DNA of 64,000 bases from JAYEJB01 sp034716415 (GCA_034716415.1 JAYEJB010000043.1:1-64000); one strand, 5' to 3'; shown: positions 22,543 through 31,113, counted from the stretch's first letter. Translations and numbers: made by a program. The notes: a model not told the origin generated them from the letters alone.

Positions 22543-24057
22543 ATGGTACGCATCAGGTTTGCGCCGTCACCGACGGGATTTCTGCACGTGGGAGGCTTAC
22601 GCACCGCGCTTTATAGCGAGCTGTTCGCCAGGAAGCATGGTGGCGTCTTGATATTGCGGATAGAAGATACGGATCAGGCACGGACCGTTGAAGGAGGCAT
22701 CGAAAATATCATTAAAACGCTCGAGTGGGCGGGGATTCAGGTGGATGAAGGGCCGTACATCGATAAGGATGGCAGGCTCGCGCAAAAGGGTGACTTCGGG
22801 CCGTATATCCAATCGGAGCGCACGGATATATATAAGGAGCAGGTCGAGAAGCTTTTGGAGGGCGGGCACGCTTACCGATGTTTCTGCTGTACGGACACCC
22901 TGGCGAAGATGCGTGAAGAACAGCAGAACGAGGGTGGGCGCACGATGTACGACGGGCGCTGTAAGAATCTGACCGAGAATGAAGTCGCCAAGGAACTGGA
23001 GAAGGGGACTGAATACGTGGTGCGTCTCAAGGTGCCGGACACGGGCGTGACCGCGTTCGACGACGAGATCCGGGGACGGATCGAATTCAGCAACAGTCAG
23101 ATCGATGATCAGGTATTGATGAAGTCCGACGGATTTCCGACCTATCATCTGGCGAACGTCGTCGATGACCACCTGATGGGCGTGACGCATGTGGTGCGCG
23201 GCGAGGAATGGTGTCCCTCGACCCCCAAGCATGTCCTGCTTTATGAAGCGTTCGGCTGGGACAAGCCCGTATTCGCGCATGTACCGCTGTTGTTGAACAC
23301 GGACAAGTCGAAGCTCTCCAAGCGGCAGGGGGACGTCGCGGTCGAGGATTATCGGGATAAAGGTTATCTGCGGGACGCGCTCATAAATTTCGTGGCGTTG
23401 CTGGGCTGGAACCCGACTGCGGACCGGGAGATATACTCGAAGGAAGAGATGATCAAGGCGTTCGATCTGCGCAAGATCAACAAGGGCGGTGCCGTCTTCA
23501 ACGTCGAAAAGTTGGATTGGATGAACGGAGAGTATCTGAAGAAGCTCACTGACGGCGATTTGGCGGAAGCCGCGCTGCCTTTCTATGTCGATGCCGGTGT
23601 TTTCGTCGTGCAGGCCGGGAAGTTGATATCCGAAAACATGGGTGAGCCGCTGGAACTGGGCTATCTCGAACAAGTGGTGCCGCTGGAAAAAGAGCGCGTC
23701 AAAAAGCTGAGCGACCTGCCGCAGGCGACGGACTTTTTCTTCCGCGATCTGCTTGAATACGAGGTAGACATGCTACCATGGAAGAAATCGACCGCTGACG
23801 TCGCTCGGGTGAGATTGCGGACCCTAGTTGACCTATTGAAGGAAATGCCGGACAAAAATTTCAAGAACGCGGAAAAGTTGGGCGACGAGGTGCTGAAATA
23901 CATCGCCGACAGGGGATACACCAACGCGGAGACACTGTGGCCCATGAGGGTGGCGTTGACCGCCAGCAAGGCCTCACCGAGTCCGTTCGAGGTTGCGGCG
24001 GTCCTGGGTAAGGAGAGGACCATCGCGCGCATGAAGCACGCATTATCGATGTTGTAA
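22543..24057 (+). CDS. gltX: Glutamyl-tRNA synthetase
   Basis: 504 residues. The class I nucleotide-binding motif appears as PSPTGFLHVGGLRTAL (about 8-23), with the Glu-specific RIEDTDQ at about 44-50 and the KMSKS loop as KLSKRQGD (about 252-259). Cys-Phe-Cys-Cys at about 112 is in the region that binds zinc in some GluRS. Anticodon-binding helices fill the C-terminal third. As in many bacteria lacking GlnRS it could also charge tRNA-Gln, with GatCAB correcting; gat genes are not in the window. The stop overlaps the next start by one base (TAATG). Confidence 0.96.
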   Translation: MVRIRFAPSPTGFLHVGGLRTALYSELFARKHGGVLILRIEDTDQARTVEGGIENIIKTLEWAGIQVDEGPYIDKDGRLAQKGDFGPYIQSERTDIYKEQVEKLLEGGHAYRCFCCTDTLAKMREEQQNEGGRTMYDGRCKNLTENEVAKELEKGTEYVVRLKVPDTGVTAFDDEIRGRIEFSNSQIDDQVLMKSDGFPTYHLANVVDDHLMGVTHVVRGEEWCPSTPKHVLLYEAFGWDKPVFAHVPLLLNTDKSKLSKRQGDVAVEDYRDKGYLRDALINFVALLGWNPTADREIYSKEEMIKAFDLRKINKGGAVFNVEKLDWMNGEYLKKLTDGDLAEAALPFYVDAGVFVVQAGKLISENMGEPLELGYLEQVVPLEKERVKKLSDLPQATDFFFRDLLEYEVDMLPWKKSTADVARVRLRTLVDLLKEMPDKNFKNAEKLGDEVLKYIADRGYTNAETLWPMRVALTASKASPSPFEVAAVLGKERTIARMKHALSML

Positions 24058-25403
24058 TGCCGTATCAGAAAGCACAAATGATGTCAGGGAAGGCGATTTT
24101 GATGTTCCTGATCGTCGTTTTTTCGTTCATCGGTTTTGCGCCGTCGCCGGTCTCGAATATTGCGTTTGCTGAAGGGGAAGAGGATTCCGAGGAGGTCAAT
24201 AAAAGCGGTGAGCCTGAAGAAACCACTGTAGCGCCGCCGCCCGAGGAGAATGACGATAGCGATAACCTACGAAAGGAGATAAACCGGCTGAATGATGATG
24301 TAGAAAAGAAGAAGAAGGAGGCCTCGCAGATTAATGGCAAGATAAACCAGTATAAGAGCCTGGTGGCGAACAAGAAGATCGAATCCGCGTCGTTGGAGGA
24401 TCAGATGGCGCTCCTGGACAACCAGATCGCCAAGACCGAAGTGGGGATCGAGATTTCAGAGAAAGAGATTCGGTCGCTTGAACTGCAGATGAAGAAGGCT
24501 GATGAGCAGCTCGCGGAGATGGAAGAGAAGATGGATTCGGAAAGAGGCCTCTTGGGATCGATGGCCAGGGAGCTGTACCGACGGCAGACCGGCAAGAGTA
24601 TATTAGAGATCCTGTTGTCGCACAGTACGTTCTCGGATTTTTTCAGGGAGTTATACGCGATTGCGTCTCTGCAGCGTAGGGTCAACGATACCCTGGGTCG
24701 CATTCACGTTTTGCACGCGGAACTGGAGGATGAACAGCATGCGCGCGAGGAAAGGAAGGCGGATGTCAGCAAGAAGATGCTGAGCCTTGAAGTGGAGCGT
24801 CGGAAGCTCGACGACGAGATGGGGCTGAAAAATAATATCCTCGTAGAGACGCGGTCGTCAGAGCTCGAGTATCGATACTTGTTGGCGGAGCTGAAACGCG
24901 AGCAGAATGAGGCGAGCAACGAGATAACGTATCTCGAACGCGTGCTGCGCGAGAAGATTATCCTGTCCGACCGGGTCAAGGACACCAACACCGTGCTGTC
25001 ATGGCCGATCGAGCCGAGCCGGGGCATTACCGCGATCTTTCATGATCCGGATTATCCGTTTCGCCACATATTCGAACATCCGGGTATAGATATCCGTGCT
25101 TATCAGGGAACGCCAGTCAGGGCGGCGGCCGGCGGTATCGTGGCAAGAGCCAAGAACGCCGGGCTCGGCTACAGCTACATCATGGTCATACACAATAACG
25201 ATATCTCGACCGTGTATGGACACATTTCAAGGATTGTCGTGAGAGAAGATACGTTCGTTGAGCGGGGTGAGATCATCGGGTACTCGGGCGGAGCACCGGG
25301 GACACCGGGTGCCGGACGACTGACGACCGGACCCCATCTGCACTTCGAGACGCGACATCGCGGCATACCGGTCAATCCGATGAATTACCTGTTGGGGTTC
25401 TAG
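24057..25403 (+). CDS. Secreted coiled-coil M23 peptidase (EnvC/NlpD-like murein hydrolase activator)
   Basis: 448 residues. Signal/TM region at about 13-35, then an acidic linker, a long coiled coil (about 70-300; repeated E/K/L heptads such as LRKEINRLNDDVEKKKKEA), and a C-terminal LytM domain. The LytM domain has HIFEHPGIDIRA with the first metal His region degenerate, AYQGTPVRAAAGGIV, and GPHLHFETRHRG. The HxH of GPHLHFE is intact, but the usual HxGxD reads HPGID. It may cleave peptide cross-links or activate amidases at division. It overlaps gltX by one base and ends in a terminator. ATG 24078 or 24081 is a plausible later start. Confidence 0.88.
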   Translation: MPYQKAQMMSGKAILMFLIVVFSFIGFAPSPVSNIAFAEGEEDSEEVNKSGEPEETTVAPPPEENDDSDNLRKEINRLNDDVEKKKKEASQINGKINQYKSLVANKKIESASLEDQMALLDNQIAKTEVGIEISEKEIRSLELQMKKADEQLAEMEEKMDSERGLLGSMARELYRRQTGKSILEILLSHSTFSDFFRELYAIASLQRRVNDTLGRIHVLHAELEDEQHAREERKADVSKKMLSLEVERRKLDDEMGLKNNILVETRSSELEYRYLLAELKREQNEASNEITYLERVLREKIILSDRVKDTNTVLSWPIEPSRGITAIFHDPDYPFRHIFEHPGIDIRAYQGTPVRAAAGGIVARAKNAGLGYSYIMVIHNNDISTVYGHISRIVVREDTFVERGEIIGYSGGAPGTPGAGRLTTGPHLHFETRHRGIPVNPMNYLLGF

Positions 25404-25412
25404 GAGAATAAA

Positions 25413-25438
25413 AACCCTCAGCGAGTCGCTGGGGTTTT
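25413..25438. terminator. Bidirectional terminator
   Basis: AACCC-(T)-CAGCG pairs with CGCTG-GGGTT around AGT; T5 follows on the plus strand and a T run on the minus strand. It serves the M23 gene and the convergent gene at 25443. Confidence 0.85.
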
Positions 25439-25442
25439 TGTA

Positions 25443-26024
25443 TCAGTACATCCTTTTGATGAGAGTGACCGACTCTTCGTCCATCACGGTCGGTTCTCCA
25501 AGAATGGAATACAACTCTTTCATCGAGAGTGTCCGGTGCTTGCGCAACAGTGTGATAAGAACGATGAACGCCGTTCGGTGAGCCCGGATGATTTCATTGG
25601 CGCGCCAGTAGCCGATTCTCATCAGCCTGATCACTTGCGGTGTCTGACGCCTCTTGAGCATCCTCTGGAAGGGGGGTGCCGAGGTACCCTCCTTGAAGTC
25701 CCAAATCATGGCTGTTTCCGGGTCTGCGCTGTTCAGGGTCAGCCATTCAGCTATCCGGAATGCTTCGCTAAGGTCAGGCTCGTTGCCTTCGAGACGAACG
25801 GTATCGAATCTCGACAGGGCGCCCGCCAGTCCGGCTAAGGTGACTGACAGGTGATCCCACTCGAAAGGCGGGGAATTGAAATGAAAATTGGCCGACATGA
25901 CACCGCTGTCCCGATATGTGCATACGACCCTGTTGACGCGCGTGAAGAACGGAGAATACCAGGCTACCAGGACATGTGCGGCCTCGTGGGCGAGGATCTC
26001 CTCGGAATGACACTTGTTCGACAT
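25443..26024 (-). CDS. Stand-alone M41 (FtsH)-like metallopeptidase domain
   Basis: 193 residues. ILAHEAAHVLVAWY at about 10-23 carries the HExxH zinc motif. LAGLAGALSRF and then EPDLSEAFRIAEWL (about 82-95) parallel the AGxxAE and NDLxxAT-IA segments of FtsH, where the Asp is the third zinc ligand. The AAA ATPase and membrane parts of FtsH are missing, so substrates would need another unfoldase or be small or unfolded. No signal peptide. Convergent with the M23 gene, with a family A repeat upstream. Peptidase activity is inferred from the ligand set. Confidence 0.75.
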   Translation of the reverse strand: MSNKCHSEEILAHEAAHVLVAWYSPFFTRVNRVVCTYRDSGVMSANFHFNSPPFEWDHLSVTLAGLAGALSRFDTVRLEGNEPDLSEAFRIAEWLTLNSADPETAMIWDFKEGTSAPPFQRMLKRRQTPQVIRLMRIGYWRANEIIRAHRTAFIVLITLLRKHRTLSMKELYSILGEPTVMDEESVTLIKRMY

Positions 26025-26117
26025 GATAAAAATCCTTTCGGAAAAGAGCTTACGAGTTTACCGTATCGCATATGATTGGTCAAGTATCAAAAAAGAGGTA
26101 GTCGCATAACTCCTTTT

Positions 26118-26235
26118 TGTCATTGCGAGGGAGATTCGCAGGCGACCGTGGCAATCCCGTCGGGAATGGATAGGATCGCTTCGTCGGCTGCGCCTGTCTG
26201 CCCGGCGGGCAAGGCCTCCTCACAATGACAAAAAA
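26118..26235. repeat. Family A repeat, last one in the window
   Basis: GTCATTGCGAGGGAGATTCG at 26118, GGCAATCCCGTCGGGAATGG, GGATCGCTTCGTCGGCTGCG and CCTCCTCACAATGACAAAAA to 26234. No family A copy is seen beyond this point. Confidence 0.85.
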
Positions 26236-26241
26236 GTTTCA

Positions 26242-26267
26242 AAGACACCGGCGTTTGCCGGTGTCTT
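26242..26267 (-). terminator. Intrinsic terminator of the CAP-domain gene
   Basis: AAGACACCGGC and GCCGGTGTCTT pair over 11 bp with a four-base loop. On the minus strand a T-rich tail (TTGAAACTTTTTT) follows. Confidence 0.75.
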
Positions 26268-26284
26268 GGATATGCATCAGGTCA

Positions 26285-27502
26285 TCAGGTCTCGATGGGG
26301 CAAGTCTCGTTTTCGCATGTTTCTTCTTCACCTTCGGCAAGTGCTGATTCTTCTTCGGTCGATTCTTCCTCTTCTGCAGGCGGCTCCTCTACGGGAGGCG
26401 CGTAACTGACACTGCGGCTGATGAAGTCTTCGGTGATCCAGACGACGTCGTTGTGCAGATAGAGGCCGATGCCTATTTCCGTGAACGGAGCCATGGAGCT
26501 CAACATCGTCGTTCGGTGGTTGAATTCGCCGTCCGGTTCATCCATGAACCATTCGTGTTGGTCGATGATCGCCGCTTCGACATCGCCGTCGAAATATCCT
26601 GTGTATCGTCGCCCGACATTCTCGCCGCTCCAGCCTATGCCATCAGGGTAGGGGAGTGTCTTGAACTCACCCGGGTTTTCCGAATCAGGCACCTTCCCTT
26701 CCTTGATGCGCTCATGCGCCTGTTCGCCCAGCGATCCCTCGTGTGACATCTCTTTGATGTTGAAGGCCATGTCCATGCTATGCGCCAGCGCGATTTCGGT
26801 CAGCATGTCATTGAGGATGAGCGGCGGTTTTTCATGATCGGCCCGAATCGAGTTGATATGGTTCAATGAAAACTGCACCAAGTATTCACGCTGGTCCTGT
26901 TCGGTCAGTTCGTTCAGGTCAATCTTCTTGTTCGGCACCGCGGTGTCGGCCAGACGCGTATTATGGGTCACCTCGATGCCTTTGTCTGCGTTGATGGAGT
27001 TCGCCTGCGCGGCCACGGTTATCGGATGATAACCGCAGGCACAGTCCAGCGATTCTCCCATCGTGTAATTGATGAAATAGGCCACCCCGACGTCATCTAC
27101 ATGCTTGTTCCACTCGACACCGTACAGATCCTTAGCGGTCTGCTCGTTCTCGATCCAGCGCAGTACGCCTCCCGGGGCTATCGCGTAGACCTTGGGGTCG
27201 GACTGGATCTTGATGAGGCGTATACCCGGGCGATAGGTGACGTTGCCGCCTATCGGAATAGATGCCAGCTCCTCGCCAGAGATTTCCACGATACCCGAAA
27301 AATCCGAGAACCAGCTGAAATATACACGCTCGTTCGGAAAGACATAGCGCTTGCCGTCCTCGGCGTAATAATAGAGCGCTGGACCGCTTGCTTTGACGAG
27401 CACATCGCGCGCGCCGGGCAATTGAGCATTGCCGCCATGGGGCAGAAGCAGGATGGCGATGGCCGCCAGGGTGGTGATTATGATTTGCTCACGTCTGTTC
27501 AT
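26285..27502 (-). CDS. Secreted CAP/SCP-domain protein
   Basis: 405 residues. Signal peptide at about 5-27 (IIITTLAAIAILLLPHGGNA). Residues 30-150 form a domain with ALYYYAEDGKRYVFPNE and GVLRWIENEQTAKDLYG, seen in exported proteins of candidate-phyla genomes. The CAP domain covers about 215-375, with LVQFSLNHINSIRADHEKPP, ALAHSMDMAFNIKEMSHEG (cavity His), GENVGRRYTG and HRTTMLSS. The C-terminus is Pro/Glu-rich and ends in a Cys pair (CENETCPIET). It is probably extracellular or surface-bound; CAP domains have varied roles. A TATAAT at 27523-27528 drives it divergently from 27596. Confidence 0.85.
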   Translation of the reverse strand: MNRREQIIITTLAAIAILLLPHGGNAQLPGARDVLVKASGPALYYYAEDGKRYVFPNERVYFSWFSDFSGIVEISGEELASIPIGGNVTYRPGIRLIKIQSDPKVYAIAPGGVLRWIENEQTAKDLYGVEWNKHVDDVGVAYFINYTMGESLDCACGYHPITVAAQANSINADKGIEVTHNTRLADTAVPNKKIDLNELTEQDQREYLVQFSLNHINSIRADHEKPPLILNDMLTEIALAHSMDMAFNIKEMSHEGSLGEQAHERIKEGKVPDSENPGEFKTLPYPDGIGWSGENVGRRYTGYFDGDVEAAIIDQHEWFMDEPDGEFNHRTTMLSSMAPFTEIGIGLYLHNDVVWITEDFISRSVSYAPPVEEPPAEEEESTEEESALAEGEEETCENETCPIET

Positions 27503-27522
27503 AAGTTGCCTGATGTATGGGC

Positions 27523-27572
27523 ATTATAGCACTTTCTTGACGATTGACATGATGATTGTTGTCTGATATATT
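27523..27572. promoter_or_regulatory. Divergent promoter region
   Basis: Plus strand: TTGACA 27544-27549, 17 bp, TATATT 27567-27572 for the gene at 27596. Minus strand: TATAAT (27523-27528) for the CAP-domain gene, with a weak -35. The two overlap and may be coordinated. Confidence 0.75.
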
Positions 27573-27595
27573 CAACAGCCGAAAGGGAGGGAGAG

Positions 27596-28096
27596 ATGGA
27601 ATTCATTACATACATCATTGGAATTTTCCTTATAGGTGTCATTGCGAGGTTCGGTATCATCATCTCCGGATGCCTGGAGCGGGCAGTCGGAGCGATCAAG
27701 TCGCTGACGGAGGAATTGGTCGAACAGGGGAAGCTTAATCGCGACCTTTCGACGGAACCGCAGCGGTACTTGATCTACAACATGGACGGCACCAAGCAGC
27801 ACCTTCAGATCGCCAGGCGTTCGGTCGTGAATATGGTTAAACGGCGTTTCGGGCATTGCGTGTCCGAAGACAGTCTCGAGTGCGAGGAGAACGAGGAAGA
27901 CGGCTGTCTGGAGGTTACGGTCAATGATGAGAAGTTCAGCGGCGCGGTCTTTCATGTCGAGATTCAGTCGGCTACTGTCGAGGCTGAACTCGTCGAGGTG
28001 ACTTCCAGAAATTCCTCGCTATCGATGGTCGAGATGGTCATCGATAGCGAAGGGCTGCCGAGACCGTCGAGACCCAGCGGTTCTGACGACTCATGA
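27596..28096 (+). CDS. Membrane-anchored hypothetical protein
   Basis: 166 residues. One N-terminal membrane segment (FITYIIGIFLIGVIARFGIIIS, about 3-24) and a soluble, acidic body with CVSEDSLECEENEEDGC at about 87-103. GGGAGGGAGAG gives a good ribosome site and the promoter is strong. No domain recognised. It is the first in a long series of solitary genes with their own terminators. Confidence 0.72.
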   Translation: MEFITYIIGIFLIGVIARFGIIISGCLERAVGAIKSLTEELVEQGKLNRDLSTEPQRYLIYNMDGTKQHLQIARRSVVNMVKRRFGHCVSEDSLECEENEEDGCLEVTVNDEKFSGAVFHVEIQSATVEAELVEVTSRNSSLSMVEMVIDSEGLPRPSRPSGSDDS

Positions 28097-28128
28097 GACC
28101 AGGGAGATCGTGCCAGGGTCTCTTTTTT
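28095..28128 (+). terminator. Intrinsic terminator
   Basis: GAGACC and GGTCTC at the base of a longer stem, then T6. It starts at the stop codon of the preceding gene. Confidence 0.82.
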
Positions 28129-28221
28129 GTTCACCTCCGCAGAAAACTGCGGGCCTCAGCCTCGGGGGGTCTTCATTGTCAATCTAATGAGGTATCATCA
28201 ACGCATAGGAGGGAGGTACAG

Positions 28222-28689
28222 ATGCTGTCGTGGACAGCGATCAAGAACGCCGTCCGGTATCTGTTTCTGCACAAATGGTATGTCTTCACGGCATGCGCGA
28301 AGCAAGGTCTGTGGTGGCGCGGTCTGACGCATGACCTGTCGAAACTGCGACCGAGCGAGTTCATCGCTTACGCGCGACATTGGAACAAGAAGACCGACCC
28401 GAAAATGGATCCGGACTTTCAGCGGGCCTGGCACAGGCACCAGAAGCGCAACGATCATCATTGGCAGTGGTGGGTCTGTGTCACGTCGGCAGGGGAACAT
28501 GTTCCGATACCGATGTCCGCACGAGCCAGAATCGAAATGATTTGTGACTGGTATGGCGCTGGCATGCGCAAGGGCGATTCTGACATCCAGGGCTGGTATG
28601 AGAAACACAAGGATGGGATGTTATTGCACCCCGAGACTCGTGAGTGGATCGAGCGGAACATCCGTTCGGTGGTCGCTCAAAAGCCGTGA
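28222..28689 (+). CDS. DUF5662-like protein
   Basis: 155 residues from ATG 28222, preceded by AGGAGGGAGG. HKWYVFTACAKQGLWWRGLTHDLSKLRPSEF (about 18-48) is the signature of the DUF5662 family, which is frequent in phages and bacteria and has no known function. Conserved His/Trp residues continue in AWHRHQKRNDHHWQWWV. The HDLSK motif resembles a metal-binding HD site, but that is speculative. Monocistronic, terminator at the stop codon. Confidence 0.8.
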   Translation: MLSWTAIKNAVRYLFLHKWYVFTACAKQGLWWRGLTHDLSKLRPSEFIAYARHWNKKTDPKMDPDFQRAWHRHQKRNDHHWQWWVCVTSAGEHVPIPMSARARIEMICDWYGAGMRKGDSDIQGWYEKHKDGMLLHPETREWIERNIRSVVAQKP

Positions 28690-28708
28690 TGAGACATCAC
28701 GGCTTTTT
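28681..28708 (+). terminator. Intrinsic terminator
   Basis: AAGCCGTGATG and CATCACGGCTT form an 11-bp stem with a short loop, then T5. It overlaps the last codons of the DUF5662-like gene. Confidence 0.88.
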
Positions 28709-28770
28709 ATTCGCCTCCGCCGCAGCTTCAGCGTGGGGGAAATGCTTCGGCGAATGAAAGTGGTGGTCTG

Positions 28771-28956
28771 ATGAGGAATATCGGCGTGCACGTCGCAACG
28801 CGTGAAGCGGTGCTTGATAGGATGGAAGGTGCGATGGTAGGCACGATGAGTCCGACTGAATTCGATGCCGCCGCCGGGCAAGGAAGTCCTGCTGGTCAGC
28901 GCCCCGAGTGGGACAGATTTCAAGAGTTGCGCGTCCAGGGTAATGCTTCTGAATAG
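28771..28956 (+). CDS. Doubtful small ORF
   Basis: 61 residues, Gly/Gln-rich C-terminal half, no domain. GGTGG lies a few bases upstream of ATG. It ends in TAG, and the same frame reopens at ATG 28963 seven bases later, so the two may be pieces of one decayed gene. Confidence 0.3.
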   Translation: MRNIGVHVATREAVLDRMEGAMVGTMSPTEFDAAAGQGSPAGQRPEWDRFQELRVQGNASE

Positions 28957-28962
28957 CGACCA

Positions 28963-29319
28963 ATGAAAGCACTAGAGAACGAGAACGTACCGGGGAACGT
29001 CCGACAACATCTTGGGACCGTTAAGTCGCGCTTTGAGGCTCATGGAGAGGATTTGAGGGTTTTTCAGGGTGCACAGCATGACCTGATGTCGCAGCAGCCC
29101 GGACAAGGAGGTGGTGAAGTATTCCAGAATATTCACATGAATCGCAAGCGCGTCCTGGATGGACGCAATGACATCATGATCAACGGTTCGTGCCTTAAGG
29201 ACGATACTTGTCTGAACGCCGTGTCCCCAAGAGGGGGGGATATAGCCAAACACGATCTCCTCGCGGTAGCAATTAAAAACATCCGGTTCACGCCGGGTGT
29301 TTTTGACATCAAACCATAA
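28963..29319 (+). CDS. Doubtful ORF overlapping a terminator
   Basis: 118 residues in the same frame as the preceding ORF. No Shine-Dalgarno, no recognised domain. A good terminator hairpin (29277-29304) lies inside its last codons, which argues against the tail being coding. It could be a degraded gene or a non-coding transcript. Confidence 0.33.
   Translation: MKALENENVPGNVRQHLGTVKSRFEAHGEDLRVFQGAQHDLMSQQPGQGGGEVFQNIHMNRKRVLDGRNDIMINGSCLKDDTCLNAVSPRGGDIAKHDLLAVAIKNIRFTPGVFDIKP
29277..29304. terminator. Intrinsic terminator
   Basis: AAACATCCGG and CCGGGTGTTT pair (one T-G) around TTCACG; T runs lie on both sides, so it can act in either direction. Confidence 0.72.
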
Positions 29320-29786
29320 ATATTTTACGACACCAGAGAAATAAATACCGATAGGCTAGGGGATAGCAAACCCAAACGTAATATTTTCCAACTACTGATA
29401 GGGATGTATTCATCATGATTTGAATCATCTGAACCAAATCGGTACTCAAGCTGATCTTCATACGGATGTAGGATGATACCAAGGTACTAGAACACCTTGA
29501 AAAACAACACAGGGCATTCTAGGGATTCGGTTAATCGCGATTTCGGGTCATCGACGATGATTATCGGATCAATGACGCGTATATGACGTCACAGGTTTCT
29601 CCGTGTTGATTCGAGAGATAGTATTACTCATCTGACATACTGAAAAAACACGATATCTCCACTGATAGGGAGGGGTCAAAAGATAAGATATCAAGGGTCG
29701 CACAATATACCTTAGACGACACTAGATAAGCTTATTCCTGTAGTTTTAGTCAAATATCACTACCCCACCCTTCCATTTTGAATTGC
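29320..29786. other. AT-rich region without genes; possible non-coding RNA
   Basis: No open frame of useful length on either strand. Composition is visibly richer in A+T than the neighbours. Short inverted words occur (CATCATGATTTGAATCATC near 29412, GATATC repeats near 29654 and 29688), and it ends at the intrinsic terminator 29787-29813. I cannot identify an RNA family. Confidence 0.35.
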
Positions 29787-29813
29787 AAAAAACGCCCCCG
29801 TAGAGGCGTTTTT
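29787..29813 (+). terminator. Intrinsic terminator without an assigned gene
   Basis: AAACGCC and GGCGTTT around CCCGTAGA, with A runs before and T5 after. Confidence 0.8.
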
Positions 29814-29910
29814 ATTGTTCGGAATCACCGCACGCTACACCCCTCGGGACTGCAGTCATGGACACCGTCTATTTATGCTAAGTGCTCTAGCTGTCTATAG
29901 CTGAACGCGT

Positions 29911-29930
29911 CCCGCATTTGCGGGATTTTT
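29911..29930 (+). terminator. Second orphan terminator
   Basis: CCCGCA-TT-TGCGGG followed by ATTTTT. The 95 bases before it hold no gene, so a short RNA could end here. Confidence 0.65.
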
Positions 29931-29933
29931 CAA

Positions 29934-29965
29934 TAAAAAATCCGCGCAACCTGTCGGCGGCGGAT
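29934..29965 (-). terminator. Intrinsic terminator of 29965-30345
   Basis: On the minus strand ATCCGC and GCGGAT are at the base of a stem with an internal GCCGCCGAC region, then TTTTTTATT. Confidence 0.75.
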
Positions 29966-30345
29966 CAATGAATCGTCCTTTTGCGGAGTTCGGCGCGATA
30001 TGGGCGTTCCTGCCCGGTCATGAACAGACGACCCCAGTCATCCGGGTCCCAGTCTCTCTGGATCCATTTGACACGAAGACCGAGTGATCTGACGCACTCA
30101 CCAAGGAAATCGTACTCAATCAGTCCATTGAACACGACCTCATCGTCCTCATCGAACACAGTGAGAAAATCCCCATCGTCAAGCAGGTGCACCCCCGCAA
30201 GGCTGCTCATGTCGTCCTCGACCAACAACCACAGCATCTCATTCGGATCGCTGTCATTCAACGGCATACTATCATCGCGAGACCGCATCGAAAACCCCGC
30301 CGACCTCACCCGCCAGACTAACCTATCATGCATCTTTTGACCCAT
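29965..30345 (-). CDS. Small acidic hypothetical protein
   Basis: 126 residues, soluble and acidic (LVEDDMSSL, LLDDGDFLTVFDEDDEVVF at about 53-71). The C-terminal RDWDPDDWGRLFMTGQ is followed by a basic end. No domain recognised. There is no clear ribosome site at ATG 30345; M5 or M27 could be the true start. Its own terminator follows the stop directly, which supports a real gene. Confidence 0.6.
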   Translation of the reverse strand: MGQKMHDRLVWRVRSAGFSMRSRDDSMPLNDSDPNEMLWLLVEDDMSSLAGVHLLDDGDFLTVFDEDDEVVFNGLIEYDFLGECVRSLGLRVKWIQRDWDPDDWGRLFMTGQERPYRAELRKRTIH

Positions 30346-30381
30346 GTTTTTTTCGGTGCTACCGTCCTATTGAGGTGAGGC

Positions 30382-30600
30382 ATGTGTTTGATGATGGATG
30401 TGGCGCTGTATCTGCTGCCCGTAGTACTGTTCCTTCCAGCGAGTTTTCTGCTGTTGCGCCTGTCGAAAAAGAATGGTCCGTATTCAGACAATGGCAGATG
30501 CCCTCGTTCCGCGTCTGTCCTGCTGTTGTGCGTCCTGGGCGCACTCCTCATCGGTTGGATGTCAGCGGGATTGCCCCTTCTTCGGACACTGATCTACTAA
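30382..30600 (+). CDS. Small two-TM membrane protein
   Basis: 72 residues with hydrophobic segments at about 5-26 (MDVALYLLPVVLFLPASFLLL) and 46-68 (VLLLCVLGALLIGWMSAGLPLL), separated by a short basic/polar loop. TGAGGTGAGG precedes ATG 30382 at good spacing. The terminator overlaps the stop codon. Function unknown. Confidence 0.68.
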   Translation: MCLMMDVALYLLPVVLFLPASFLLLRLSKKNGPYSDNGRCPRSASVLLLCVLGALLIGWMSAGLPLLRTLIY

Positions 30601-30622
30601 AACGGACCCAAGTCCGTTTTTT
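30599..30622 (+). terminator. Intrinsic terminator
   Basis: AACGGAC and GTCCGTT around CCAA, then TTTT. Confidence 0.85.
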
Positions 30623-30642
30623 CATAAAAAGAATCCCGGAAT

Positions 30643-31113
30643 TCAGGGGCTCTGATCACTGTCGCCGCATAGACGCGGAACTGACACCAACTCGGCCCAA
30701 TCGAATACCGAAGCGTAATTCTCACCGAAGAGCGTGCGCATATCCTGTCTATCCCAGGAGTGGGGCCAGATACGGTGGATGCGTCGGACAGTCGCGTGTG
30801 TCGGCTCGCCATCTTCATCGCACCGCTGTCTGGCCGCGTCAAGGACGTTCTCGACATCGTCCATGTGCACGACATAGACCGCCACGGTGACTTCGTCACG
30901 GTGCAGAGTGACCTGCCGAAGATCATCGACGATGACCGCCCGTCCTCTGTCATCCGTGGCGAGCGGCAGATCCTGATTGAACAACTCGACGAAATACATG
31001 CCGCCTGCCGCGACCGTCGCGATCACGATGATCGCCGCAACCGAAAGAGCTATGCAAAAAAGATGATTCACGGGCGGACGAAAACCTTTTTGGCGCAACC
31101 GCTTCTTCATCAC
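30643..31113 (-). CDS. Membrane-anchored hypothetical protein
   Basis: 156 residues. One membrane segment at about 17-42 (LFCIALSVAAIIVIATVAAGGMYFV), then an exposed domain of about 110 residues with two Cys (RQRCDEDG, PRLCGDS). AGGAGGTTGTG precedes the ATG pair at 31113/31110. No family recognised. It faces the small two-TM gene convergently and is separated from it by the terminator at 30599. Confidence 0.68.
   Translation of the reverse strand: MMKKRLRQKGFRPPVNHLFCIALSVAAIIVIATVAAGGMYFVELFNQDLPLATDDRGRAVIVDDLRQVTLHRDEVTVAVYVVHMDDVENVLDAARQRCDEDGEPTHATVRRIHRIWPHSWDRQDMRTLFGENYASVFDWAELVSVPRLCGDSDQSP

Noticed and set aside
22597..23673. A 358-residue minus-strand ORF
   Set aside because: Antisense to gltX, with no family signature of its own.
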